DNA of 57,577 bases, taken from CAZHGD01 sp964531735. GTDB taxonomy: Bacteria; Armatimonadota; UBA10988. This document shows, piece by piece, positions 40,502 through 48,772 of this stretch. Each line of letters opens with the position of its first letter. Position 1 is the stretch's first letter. The DNA is taken from contig CAZHGD010000026.1 in assembly GCA_964531735.1 (NCBI GenBank), positions 1-57,577 on the forward strand, in the 5' to 3' direction. Below the pieces are notes generated by a model. It did not search any database. It was not told the origin of the DNA and worked only from the letters and a program-made list of their open reading frames with translations. The position numbers and the translations under genes are program-made.

Positions 40502-41941
40502 TCAATCAGCCTGCGCCGCACGTCGCCGGTCACCGCGCCGCAGCGACCAGTTCAGCAGCGGCGGCGTCACCATCGTGGTCACGATCACCATGATCACGAT
40601 CGCGGTGTTGGCCATCGGTGAGACCATCGGATCGCCCCGGATGGCCAACTGCTGCCCGATGGCGGCGACGATCAGCCCGACCTCGCCGCGGGGCACCATG
40701 CCCAGGCCAACCGACAGCCGGTCCAGCCCGCGGCCGACCACGGCCAGGCCACAAGCCTGCTTGCCGGCGAACGCCGCCACTGTCAGCAGCGCGGCGAAGC
40801 CGAGCACGCGCGCATCGGCGAACGTCTCGAGCCGCACGGTCATGCCCATCTGCACGAAGAACAGCGGCACCAGGAAGATCGTCACCGGCTCCAGGACATC
40901 CTCGATGCGGTGGTCGGCGCCGCCCTCACGGAAGTCCTGGTAGTGCACCGGGTCGAGCAGCAGGCCCGCCGCGAACGCGCCGACAATCGGCGCCAGGCCG
41001 ATCAGCCCCGACACCGTGGCCAGAATGAAGCAGATGGCCAGGGCGCTGATCAGCAGCAGGCCCTCGCCTTGCAGGCGCGAGGTCAGCTTCATCGCCCGCG
41101 GCGCCAGCCACCGGCCACCCGCCACCGAGATCACCAGGAAGGCGACGGCCAGCAGCAGGATGCGCGCCACGTCCAGCACGTTGAGCGCGCCGCCGGTGTT
41201 CCGCGCCGAGACCATGCCGGTGACCACGGCCAACACCACCAGACCCATGACGTCATCGATGACCGCCGCCCCGAGCACGATGCGCGCCTCGTCCTGGTCC
41301 AGTCGCCCGAGTTCGCGGAACACCCGGGCGGTGATCCCCACGCTGGTCGCGCAGAGCACCGAGCCGACGAACACGTGAACCAGCAGATCGTGCTGGCCCG
41401 GCAGCAGGCAGTACGAGACGAGGAAGCCCAGGACGAACGGCACGATGACGCCGATGCTGGCCACCAGGAAGGACGACAGACCGACCCGGACCATCTCGCC
41501 GAGATCGGTCTCCAGCCCCACCTGGAACAGCAGCAGCACGACGCCCAGCCGCGCCAGGATGTCGAGCGGCTGCCCCGGCGTGGTGGCCGAGCGCACGAAG
41601 CTCGCATAGGCGCCCATGGCGCCGCCGGAAGCCGCCGCCTGATCGGCGTTCAGCCCCGCCAGCAGCAGCAGGTTGCCCAGCACCACGCCGCCGACCAGCT
41701 CGCCCAGCACAGCCGGCTGCCCGCAGCGCAGGAACAGTGAGCCGCCGAGTTTGGCCGCGGCCAGCATGAGCACCAGCCCGGCCATGACCGGCGACACCGG
41801 GTCGCCGTGTTCGGCCGGAGCCGGCTCGCCGGTGGCCGCCGGTGCGGCGGGCGCGGCCCCGTGCTGGGCCAGTAGCGACGGGGCGGCGCTCAGCAGGACC
41901 ACCAACAGCAACCAGCCCAAACGCCGCCCGCGTCCACTCAC
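40502..41941 (-). CDS. Cation/proton antiporter (CPA2, KefB/NapA-like)
   Basis: 479 residues with an N-terminal signal-like helix (WLLLVVLLSAAPSLLAQ) and about 12 more membrane helices. GQPAVLGELVGGVVLG and LFQVGLETDL are characteristic of CPA2 antiporters; the ion-binding Asp pair is in VIDDVMGLVVLA, and MVPRGEVGLIVA is the conserved arginine/glutamate motif. No C-terminal TrkA-N domain, so it resembles Na+/H+ rather than K+ efflux members. GTG 41941 has GAGGT upstream. Confidence 0.87.
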   Translation of the reverse strand: MSGRGRRLGWLLLVVLLSAAPSLLAQHGAAPAAPAATGEPAPAEHGDPVSPVMAGLVLMLAAAKLGGSLFLRCGQPAVLGELVGGVVLGNLLLLAGLNADQAAASGGAMGAYASFVRSATTPGQPLDILARLGVVLLLFQVGLETDLGEMVRVGLSSFLVASIGVIVPFVLGFLVSYCLLPGQHDLLVHVFVGSVLCATSVGITARVFRELGRLDQDEARIVLGAAVIDDVMGLVVLAVVTGMVSARNTGGALNVLDVARILLLAVAFLVISVAGGRWLAPRAMKLTSRLQGEGLLLISALAICFILATVSGLIGLAPIVGAFAAGLLLDPVHYQDFREGGADHRIEDVLEPVTIFLVPLFFVQMGMTVRLETFADARVLGFAALLTVAAFAGKQACGLAVVGRGLDRLSVGLGMVPRGEVGLIVAAIGQQLAIRGDPMVSPMANTAIVIMVIVTTMVTPPLLNWSLRRGDRRRAAQAD

Positions 41942-41955
41942 TGTTCTGACCTCAC

Positions 41956-42990
41956 TTAGCCATGTGGTAGCATGGCGGCCTTGATGATCGGCTGGCTGCC
42001 GTCCACCACCGCCTGCATGACCTCCTTCTCCTCGCCCCAGGTGAAGGTGCGGTTGATCAGGAGATCCGGGTCCACCAGACCATCGCGAAGTAACCGATTC
42101 GAGACCGGGAAGTTAATGGCCGGCTCCGCGAAGGTCGGAATCAGCGAGATCTTGCGGAAGATCATGTCGTTGACGTCGAGTTCGATGGTGTTCTGGTCAC
42201 CGAAGTGCAGGCCGAAGAAGGTGATCAGCCCGCCGAACCGGATCGCCTTGAACGCGTCGTACAGGCTCCGCGGCGGCGAACTGACGATGACCCGGTCGAC
42301 GCCTTTGGGCCGGCGCGTCTTGATCTCGTCCTCGACATCCTGCTTGCCGACCTCGATGACCAGGTCCACACCCAGCTGCTTGGCCGTCTCCAACCGCGCC
42401 TTCTCGCGCGGGTTGTCCGCGGGCAGACCGGTGATGGCCACGAACGCCGCGCCGGCCAGCTTGGCCAGCCGCGCCGACATCAGCCCGAGTGGACCGGGCC
42501 CGAGCACCAGCACGCTACCGCCCAGCGGGACCTGGGCGTTGACCACCGCGGTGTAGCAGACCGCCAGCGGCTCGGTCAGGCAGGCCGGCAGGTAGTCGAG
42601 GCCCTCGAAGGGGTCACAGGAGTTGTAGCGCACCTTCATGTACTCGCCCATGCCGGGCTGACCCTCGAGGTCGTACATGTGGCGACAGAACTCCGGGTGA
42701 CCGCTCTTGCAGTTCTCGCACACGCCGCACATCGTGCAGTCTTCGACAATCACCTTGTCGCCGACCTTGACGTTCGGCACGTTCGGACCGACTTCGACCA
42801 CCTCGGCGGCGATCTCATGGCCGAGGGCCATGTGTTCGTCGGACCAGTCGCGCACGAAGTTGATGTCGGTGCCACAGACACCGCAGGCGTGGACCTTCAC
42901 CACCACCTCGCCGTCGCCCGGCGCGGTGATCTCGCCCTCGCGCATCACGATGTCGAGGCCCTTGCGGCCGAACAAGCCTCTGCTCTTCAT
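41956..42990 (-). CDS. Zinc-dependent alcohol/sugar dehydrogenase (MDR family)
   Basis: 344 residues. Catalytic zinc region CGVCGTD (Cys36/39) and GHE (His58-Glu59); structural zinc Cys cluster CTMCGVCENCKSGHPEFC (85-102) with one extra Cys; Rossmann motif VLGPGPLGLMSARLAK. The group includes sorbitol, threonine and 2-deoxy-scyllo-inosamine dehydrogenases. ATG 42990 has GGAGGTG 5 bases upstream. Genes for a DegT aminotransferase and Gfo/Idh oxidoreductase flank it on the same strand, which favours an amino-sugar or cyclitol oxidation step, but this is inference. Confidence 0.88.
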   Translation of the reverse strand: MKSRGLFGRKGLDIVMREGEITAPGDGEVVVKVHACGVCGTDINFVRDWSDEHMALGHEIAAEVVEVGPNVPNVKVGDKVIVEDCTMCGVCENCKSGHPEFCRHMYDLEGQPGMGEYMKVRYNSCDPFEGLDYLPACLTEPLAVCYTAVVNAQVPLGGSVLVLGPGPLGLMSARLAKLAGAAFVAITGLPADNPREKARLETAKQLGVDLVIEVGKQDVEDEIKTRRPKGVDRVIVSSPPRSLYDAFKAIRFGGLITFFGLHFGDQNTIELDVNDMIFRKISLIPTFAEPAINFPVSNRLLRDGLVDPDLLINRTFTWGEEKEVMQAVVDGSQPIIKAAMLPHG

Positions 42991-43010
42991 CGCACACCTC
43001 CATGGGCTCT

Positions 43011-43040
43011 GGGCGCCGCGACGCTGCCGCCGCGGCGCCC
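43011..43040 (-). terminator. GC-rich stem-loop between the DegT and dehydrogenase genes
   Basis: A perfect 10-bp inverted repeat, GGGCGCCGCG and CGCGGCGCCC, with a 10-base loop fills the gap between the two genes. No T-tract follows. It may act as a partial terminator or protect the upstream mRNA from 3' decay. Confidence 0.35.
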
Positions 43041-43051
43041 GCCAGCCGCGC

Positions 43052-44383
43052 TTAGCCCGCGCCGTAGAGCTTACCGTCGGCGCCGGGATAGATCTCGTCG
43101 TCCACGTGCGCCATGGCCTGGTCGAGGTTGGCGAAGACCTTGTGGAACGCGGCGAGGATCTTGTCCATCAGGGCGCGGCCGTTCGGCGCATGGACGCCGT
43201 GCACCACCGTATAGGTGTCGCAGAGCTTCTGAGCAACCGGGAACTGCTCCGGATTGTAGTTGTACCGGACGCCCTTGGCCTCGTTGATGGCCCACGGATG
43301 GTGCGAGCCGCCGTAGCCCAGCATGGACTGGAACAGGTCCTGCGCCGGCACCGGCATGGTCTGCCACTGACCGACCAGCACGCCTTCCTTGTACAGCGCC
43401 TTCTCGATGGCGATGCGGAACTGCCGCGGCGAGGCGGCGACACCGGCGGCCGCCGGGTCGAAGTTGACGTTGTACATGAAGTAGACGTGCTTGCAGTCGG
43501 GCGGGCAGTACGGCGGAATGACGCCCGGGATCTTGGCCAACTCGGCGCTGAGGTAGTCGGCGTTGGCGATCCGGACGTCGTTGTTCTCGTCCAGGTGCAT
43601 CAACTGCGCGCGGGCATGGGCCGCGGGCAGTTCCTGGTTCCGGTACATGTAGCCGAGGATCGACGCGTTGTACACTCGCCGCCGACTGACCTCGTCCACC
43701 TCGTCGCCGAAGCACCGGAGCAGCACGCCCTTGTTGAGCAGATCCTCGTTGTCCGTGGTGAACAGGCCGCCCTCACCGCCGGACAGGTTCTTGAAGTTGT
43801 TCAGGCTGAACGTGCCGGTATCGCCCAGCGAGCCGACCTTGCGGCCCTTGTAGGTGGCCCCGTGCGCTTGACAGGCGTCCTCGATCACCAACAGGTTGTG
43901 CTTCCGGGCGATGGCCAGGATGGGATCCATGTCCGCCGGGCAGCCCTGGATGTGCACCGGGATGATGGCCTTGGTGCGCTCGGTGATCGCGGCCTCGAGC
44001 TGGTTCGGGTCCATGCAGAAGGTGCGCGGATCGATGTCCACGAACACGGGTATCGCGTTCTGGTGGAGTGCGCACGAGGCCGAGGCCAGGAAGGTGAACG
44101 CCGAGGTGATCACTTCATCGCCGGGCGCCACGCCCACGGCGGCCAGCGACATGTGCAGCGCCGCCGTGCCGCTGCAGGTGGTCAGGCAGTGCTTGCTGCC
44201 GATGTAGGCCGCCCATTCGCGCTCCAGCGCCGCCACCTGCGGCGCGGTGCCGCCGGCCACGATGCCGCTATCCAGGACCTCGTTGATCAGCCGGCGGTCG
44301 TCCTCGGTGATGATAGGCCAGTTGCCGTAGTCGCCGCGGGTCAGCACCGGCGTCCCGCCGGCGATGGCCAGAGTGCTGCTCAC
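43052..44383 (-). CDS. DegT/DnrJ/EryC1 aminotransferase
   Basis: 443-residue PLP-dependent sugar aminotransferase (AHBA synthase/StsC superfamily). Opening TLAIAGGTPVLTRGDYGNWP; cofactor segments CSGTAALHMSLAAVGV and EDACQAHGATYKG; the PLP lysine lies in FSLNNFKNLSGGEGG. Members make amino sugars or aminocyclitols such as scyllo-inosamine. GTG 44383 forms a GTGA overlap with the ceramidase-like gene upstream and has AAGGAG 9 bases before it. Confidence 0.9.
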   Translation of the reverse strand: MSSTLAIAGGTPVLTRGDYGNWPIITEDDRRLINEVLDSGIVAGGTAPQVAALEREWAAYIGSKHCLTTCSGTAALHMSLAAVGVAPGDEVITSAFTFLASASCALHQNAIPVFVDIDPRTFCMDPNQLEAAITERTKAIIPVHIQGCPADMDPILAIARKHNLLVIEDACQAHGATYKGRKVGSLGDTGTFSLNNFKNLSGGEGGLFTTDNEDLLNKGVLLRCFGDEVDEVSRRRVYNASILGYMYRNQELPAAHARAQLMHLDENNDVRIANADYLSAELAKIPGVIPPYCPPDCKHVYFMYNVNFDPAAAGVAASPRQFRIAIEKALYKEGVLVGQWQTMPVPAQDLFQSMLGYGGSHHPWAINEAKGVRYNYNPEQFPVAQKLCDTYTVVHGVHAPNGRALMDKILAAFHKVFANLDQAMAHVDDEIYPGADGKLYGAG

Positions 44384-45711
44384 AACTCGTCTCCTTCTCC
44401 GCAACAGGTCTGCGCATGGGCCTCGGCCAACAGGGCCAGGCTGTGGTTGATGATCAGGTCCGCGGCCGCGGCGTCCACACCGCGGGTGTCCTCGGCGTAG
44501 CCACCTTCGGTGATGGCGACGCGCGTCGGGACATAGCCGATGTGGCCGTTGGCCAGACCGATGATCCAGGTCTGTTTGAACGGGCTGCGCCGCTTCACCT
44601 CCTGCCCGATCTCGGTGTAGAGTTCACCGGGGAACGTCAGCAGGGCGGTCTCGCCGATGGCTACGCAGGTCTGCTCAATGACAATCGGGTGGTCCTGCCT
44701 GGCGCGCAGGTCGCGGTACAGCACCGCCAGGTAGTCGTCGCCCACGCCGTCCGCCAGGGCCTGCACCTTGCCCCCGGTCTCCGCCAGGATGCGTTGCGCC
44801 CACGACCACTCGTCGTCGGTGATCTGCCGGGCCGGTACGTCGTAAGCCCGTCGCGCCACCGCGAGTGGTAGTGGAGACCGGTAGTCCAGACTGGGCTCGA
44901 CCGCCTTCACCGCTTCGGCCAGAGCGTGTCCGACCCGGTCCATGCCGGCCCAGTCACGGTCGCGCAGGCCGTCGATGTCCATGGTGCCTTGGGCACCGTT
45001 GGCAAAGATGGCCACGCCGAACCCGAAGAACTCCTCCACCAGCCGGCAGGCCAGGCCCGGATACTCGGCACTGAGCAGCAAGTTGTCGCCCGACATCACG
45101 TTCGGGTGACCGGCATGGTTGAACAGCGTGCCGACGACCTGCCCGCTCTGGTCGGCACGCACGGCGATGAGCACGCCCACTTCCGGATCGATCACGCCCA
45201 GCGGCCCGACCACCTCGTCCTCGGTGTAGGGCTCCCAGTTCATGATCACGTGGCCATCCTTGGCCAGCAGCCGCCGGTAGTGGCTGATGGTCGTCTCGGT
45301 GCCCGAGCCACAACCCACGGCCACTGCGGTCCGGCCGGCCAACGCCTCGGTCACCACCGCGACCACGGCCTCGGCCAGTTGCTCGACCCAGACCACTTCC
45401 TTGTCGTTGAAGAAGCCCTTGGCCGCCGGACCCGAATGCGTGTGGGTGGCCGCCAGGATCACCCGCTCCGCCGGCAGCCCGGTGCGCTCGGCGACGCGCC
45501 GGCGCATGGCCTGGTTGTCGTCGGTGCTCAACGCACACACGTCCAGCACCACGACGGCCACGGCCTCACTGACCTCGCCGGTGGCGCTCAGCACCAAGCA
45601 GCGCGCGTGCAGCGGGTCGTGGACGCCCTGCGACGGGTGGTCGCGCAACATGCCGTCCATCCAGACACTGCCCGCGGGCGTGATATCGGTCCGGGCCGCT
45701 CCGGCTAACAT
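44380..45711 (-). CDS. Neutral ceramidase-like hydrolase
   Basis: 443 residues resembling the N-terminal catalytic domain of neutral/alkaline ceramidases: AGAARTDITPAG, the zinc-site ATHTHSGPA, FNHAGHPNVMSGDN, QGTMDIDG-like glycine-rich loop and, toward the end, TFPGELYTEIG. There is no signal peptide and no ceramidase C-terminal Ig-like domain (full-length enzymes are about 650 residues), so it is a shorter cytoplasmic homologue; many such proteins are of unknown substrate. Overlaps the DegT gene by 4 bases. ATG 45711 has GGAGG upstream. Confidence 0.78.
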   Translation of the reverse strand: MLAGAARTDITPAGSVWMDGMLRDHPSQGVHDPLHARCLVLSATGEVSEAVAVVVLDVCALSTDDNQAMRRRVAERTGLPAERVILAATHTHSGPAAKGFFNDKEVVWVEQLAEAVVAVVTEALAGRTAVAVGCGSGTETTISHYRRLLAKDGHVIMNWEPYTEDEVVGPLGVIDPEVGVLIAVRADQSGQVVGTLFNHAGHPNVMSGDNLLLSAEYPGLACRLVEEFFGFGVAIFANGAQGTMDIDGLRDRDWAGMDRVGHALAEAVKAVEPSLDYRSPLPLAVARRAYDVPARQITDDEWSWAQRILAETGGKVQALADGVGDDYLAVLYRDLRARQDHPIVIEQTCVAIGETALLTFPGELYTEIGQEVKRRSPFKQTWIIGLANGHIGYVPTRVAITEGGYAEDTRGVDAAAADLIINHSLALLAEAHAQTCCGEGDEL

Positions 45712-45768
45712 GGTGGTTCCTCCACGCACGCGAATTGGCGACCGGCCGGCCTTGTCCTTCCGACCGCC

Positions 45769-46899
45769 TCAGGCTGCGCCACCCAGCCAGGCGCGCGGGT
45801 TGTCGCCCGCCACCCGCTGCAACAGGTCCTCGGGCAGCGACCGCAGGGCCGCCGTCTCGCGCACCATCGAGCTGCGCAGGTTGAAGACGGTGGTGTTCCC
45901 TTCGGCGTCCGTGTAGGGCGCCACGTAGGAGTAGTACGGCGCGTCGCTGCCCCAGAGCAGACGGTCGGGATAGGCCGCGGCCAGGTCGCACAGCGCTTGC
46001 CCGCAGTCGCCATAGTCGGTGGCAAACCGGCGGTCGGGCACAGCCACCACCGGCGAGTCCTCGGTGGCCAGGTCACAGTGTATGCAGAAGGCCGACACGT
46101 CGAACCAGGCGTTCGGCAGCTCCGCCAGGCGGTCGAGCGCCGGCTTGTCGAAGCGCAGCGTGTGGGCCACGTTGAAGCGCACGCGCGGCGTGGCCTGCAC
46201 CACGTCCAGGATGTCAGCCACCTGCGACCAGGTATCGTCCGGGTGCACGGCACTGTGGATGAGCACCGGCCAGTCATGGCGCTCGGCCAGGTCGAGGAAG
46301 CCGGTGCGCGGCAGGTCAGTCACGCGCGCCTTGACCATCGTCGCCTGGACTTTCAGGCCAGCAATGGCGTAGCGCTCTGCCAGCCCTTCGAGGCCCCGGA
46401 TCTGCTCCTCGGTCTGGCGCGAGGGGTCGATGATGACGAACGGCCGCACCCGTGGCGCGAGGTCATCGAACAGGTCGAATACCTCGGACAGCATCTGCTG
46501 GTTCTCGAACTGGTACGGGTAGGGCGACAGGTCATCGCCGATGATCTCGTTGCACAGGTCGATGCACTCGTTGCAGATCCAGACGTTCGTGCCGGCGATC
46601 AGCTTGCCCACCTGGTCGCGGCTCTTGTTGCAGAACGAGCAGCGCAGTTGGCTACTCCCGTCTGAGCCACACGAGCACCCGCCGCTGCAGGACTTGCCCG
46701 TCGGCGCGCCCTTGCCGGCCAGTGCTCGCAGACCCATCTGCAGGTGCGTGGCCATGGGGAACACGACCACCCGGTCGATCCCGGCGCGGTCGAGGTCGGC
46801 GCAAAGCGTCTCCAGGTGCTGCGCATACGGAAACGCGCCGCTGAGATAGTGCGCCAACTCGACGCCGATGTGCGTGTGGCAGTCGTACAACGGTCCCAT
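45769..46899 (-). CDS. Amidohydrolase with embedded ClpX-type zinc finger
   Basis: 376 residues. The amidohydrolase_2-type TIM barrel is evident: CHTHIG (7-12) at the first strand, IHSAVHPDD (214-222), a histidine-bearing NVAHT and WGSDAPY (316-322) near the end. Residues 84-121 instead match the ClpX N-terminal zinc-binding domain: Cys87, 90, 109 and 112 in C-x2-C-x18-C-x2-C spacing, with LIAGTNVWICNECIDLCNEI. Just before it is a second Cys cluster (CSGGCSC, 71-77). The frame is open through the insertion. First gene of the minus-strand cluster; ceramidase-like gene follows 57 bases later. Substrate unknown. Confidence 0.88.
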   Translation of the reverse strand: MGPLYDCHTHIGVELAHYLSGAFPYAQHLETLCADLDRAGIDRVVVFPMATHLQMGLRALAGKGAPTGKSCSGGCSCGSDGSSQLRCSFCNKSRDQVGKLIAGTNVWICNECIDLCNEIIGDDLSPYPYQFENQQMLSEVFDLFDDLAPRVRPFVIIDPSRQTEEQIRGLEGLAERYAIAGLKVQATMVKARVTDLPRTGFLDLAERHDWPVLIHSAVHPDDTWSQVADILDVVQATPRVRFNVAHTLRFDKPALDRLAELPNAWFDVSAFCIHCDLATEDSPVVAVPDRRFATDYGDCGQALCDLAAAYPDRLLWGSDAPYYSYVAPYTDAEGNTTVFNLRSSMVRETAALRSLPEDLLQRVAGDNPRAWLGGAA

Positions 46900-46919
46900 G
46901 CGACGACTCCTGGGCGCGC

Positions 46920-46949
46920 ATTATCGACACCCGCGGCCCACGCCGTCAA
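46920..46949 (-). promoter_or_regulatory. Promoter of the amidohydrolase gene
   Basis: On the minus strand TTGACG (46944-46949), an 18-base spacer and GATAAT (46920-46925), 20 bases before ATG 46899. Predicted leader of about 14 bases, with AGGAG close to the start. It would drive the amidohydrolase and possibly the genes beyond. Confidence 0.55.
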
Positions 46950-47019
46950 CCGGCCTGGCAACCAATCCGCGCCGGAGTGGTCATTATGGCTGGACACCCT
47001 AACAGTAGGCAGGCAGCAC

Positions 47020-48693
47020 ATGACGGACCTGGAAATCGCCGAAAACGCCCGGATGATCCCGATCAGTGACCTCGCGCGCGACCGGCTCGGCATCGATCCG
47101 CTCAACCTGGACCCGTACGGCCACTACAAGGCCAAGCTCTCGCTGGACTACGTGAACAGCCTGCCCGAACGGCCCGACAGCAAGTTGGTGCTGGTCACCG
47201 CGATCAGCCCGACTCCGGCCGGCGAAGGCAAGACCACCTGTTCCATCGGTCTCGGCGACGCGCTCAACCGCATCGGGCGGAACACGATGATCTGCCTGCG
47301 TGAGCCGGCGCTGGGTCCGTGCTTCGGCATGAAGGGCGGCGCCGCCGGCGGCGGGCGCGCGCAGGTCGTGCCGATGCACGACATCAACCTGCACTTCACC
47401 GGCGACATGCACGCGGTGGCCAGCGCGCACAACCTGCTGGCCGCGATGATCGACAACCACATCCACTTCGACAACCCGTACCGGCTGGACATCCGCCGCA
47501 TCCAGTGGAACCGGGTCGGCGACATGAACGACCGCATCCTGCGCGAGGTGGTGGTCGGCCTGGGCGGCGTCGGCAACGGCTTCCCGCGCGAGGAGGGCTT
47601 CGACATCGTCGTCGCCTCGGAGGTCATGGCCATCCTGTGCCTGGCCAACTCGCTCGAAGAGATGCGCGAGCGACTGGGCCACATCCTGATCGGCTACACC
47701 CGCATCGGCAGCGACCCGATCTGCGCGCGCGACCTGAAGGCCCACGGCGCCATGACGGTGCTGCTGCGCGAGGCGCTGAAGCCGAACCTGGTGCAGTCGC
47801 TGGAAGGTACACCGGCCTTCGTCCACGGTGGCCCGTTCGCCAACATCGCCCACGGCTGCAACTCGGCGGTGGCGACGCGTGCGGCGCTTCGTCTGGCCGA
47901 CTACGTGGTCACCGAAGCCGGGTTCGGCGCCGACCTGGGCGCCGAGAAGTTCCTCGACATCAAGTGCCGCAAGACCGGTCTGCGGCCGAGCGTGGCGGTG
48001 CTGGTGGCGACCGTCAAGGCGCTCAAGTACCACGGTGGCGTCGACAAGAAGCAGCTCGATATGCCGAACCTGGACGCCCTGGAGCGCGGCTTGAGCAACC
48101 TGCGCCGCCACGTGAACAACCTGCGCCACCACTTCGGCCTGCCCGTCGTGGTGGCCATCAACCCCTACCCGTCCGACACACCCGCCGAGGTCGACCTGCT
48201 GCAGAAGAAGCTCGGCGAGATGGACATCCGTTCGGCCGTGGCGCGGCACTACGCCTTCGGCGGCGCCGGCGCCGTGGACCTGGCCCGCGCCGTCGTCGAA
48301 GCCGTCGAGGGCGAGCCGTCGCAGGTCAAGCTGCTCTACGACGACACCACCTCGCTGTGGGACAAGCTGACCGCCGTGGCGACGCGCATCTACGGGGCCA
48401 GCGAGGTCATCGCCGATACGCGGGTGCGCGAGCAGATCGCGTCGTTTGGCGAGCATCACGGGCACTTCCCGGTCTGCATCGCCAAGACGCAGTACTCGTT
48501 TTCCAGCGACCCCGACCTGCGCGGCGCACCCGCCGGTCACATCCTGCCGGTGCGCGAGGTCCGCCTGGCGCGCGGCGCCGAGTTCATGGTGGCCTACTGC
48601 GGCAACATGCTGACCATGCCGGGCTTGCCGCGCAATCCCGCCGCGGAGCGCATCGATGTCGATGCCGGCGGGCGGATTGTGGGGTTGTCCTAA
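47020..48693 (+). CDS. fhs: Formate-tetrahydrofolate ligase
   Basis: 557-residue one-carbon enzyme making 10-formyl-THF from formate, THF and ATP. P-loop TPAGEGKTT near residue 70, then LREPALGPCFGMKGGAAGGG, HFTGDMHAVASAHNLL, the folate-site GGPFANIAHGCNS and, toward the C-terminus, LPRNPAAERIDVD match the family throughout. ATG 47020 gives the standard MTDLEIAENARMIPI start. No folD or other one-carbon gene is in the window; a UroD/methyltransferase-like gene lies about 3 kb away. Divergent from the amidohydrolase gene. Confidence 0.97.
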   Translation: MTDLEIAENARMIPISDLARDRLGIDPLNLDPYGHYKAKLSLDYVNSLPERPDSKLVLVTAISPTPAGEGKTTCSIGLGDALNRIGRNTMICLREPALGPCFGMKGGAAGGGRAQVVPMHDINLHFTGDMHAVASAHNLLAAMIDNHIHFDNPYRLDIRRIQWNRVGDMNDRILREVVVGLGGVGNGFPREEGFDIVVASEVMAILCLANSLEEMRERLGHILIGYTRIGSDPICARDLKAHGAMTVLLREALKPNLVQSLEGTPAFVHGGPFANIAHGCNSAVATRAALRLADYVVTEAGFGADLGAEKFLDIKCRKTGLRPSVAVLVATVKALKYHGGVDKKQLDMPNLDALERGLSNLRRHVNNLRHHFGLPVVVAINPYPSDTPAEVDLLQKKLGEMDIRSAVARHYAFGGAGAVDLARAVVEAVEGEPSQVKLLYDDTTSLWDKLTAVATRIYGASEVIADTRVREQIASFGEHHGHFPVCIAKTQYSFSSDPDLRGAPAGHILPVREVRLARGAEFMVAYCGNMLTMPGLPRNPAAERIDVDAGGRIVGLS

Positions 48694-48772
48694 CGCATCG
48701 CCTCGCGCGCGGAGCGCCCCCTTGACGTTGACCGCTCCGCGCGGTTAGCCTGCGCCCAACCGGAGACCTGGG

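Noticed and set aside
46537..46650. Chimeric assembly or a true clpX fragment
   Set aside because: The reading frame and the barrel continue on both sides without disruption, and no ClpX ATPase part follows; an embedded domain is more likely, though read support should be checked.
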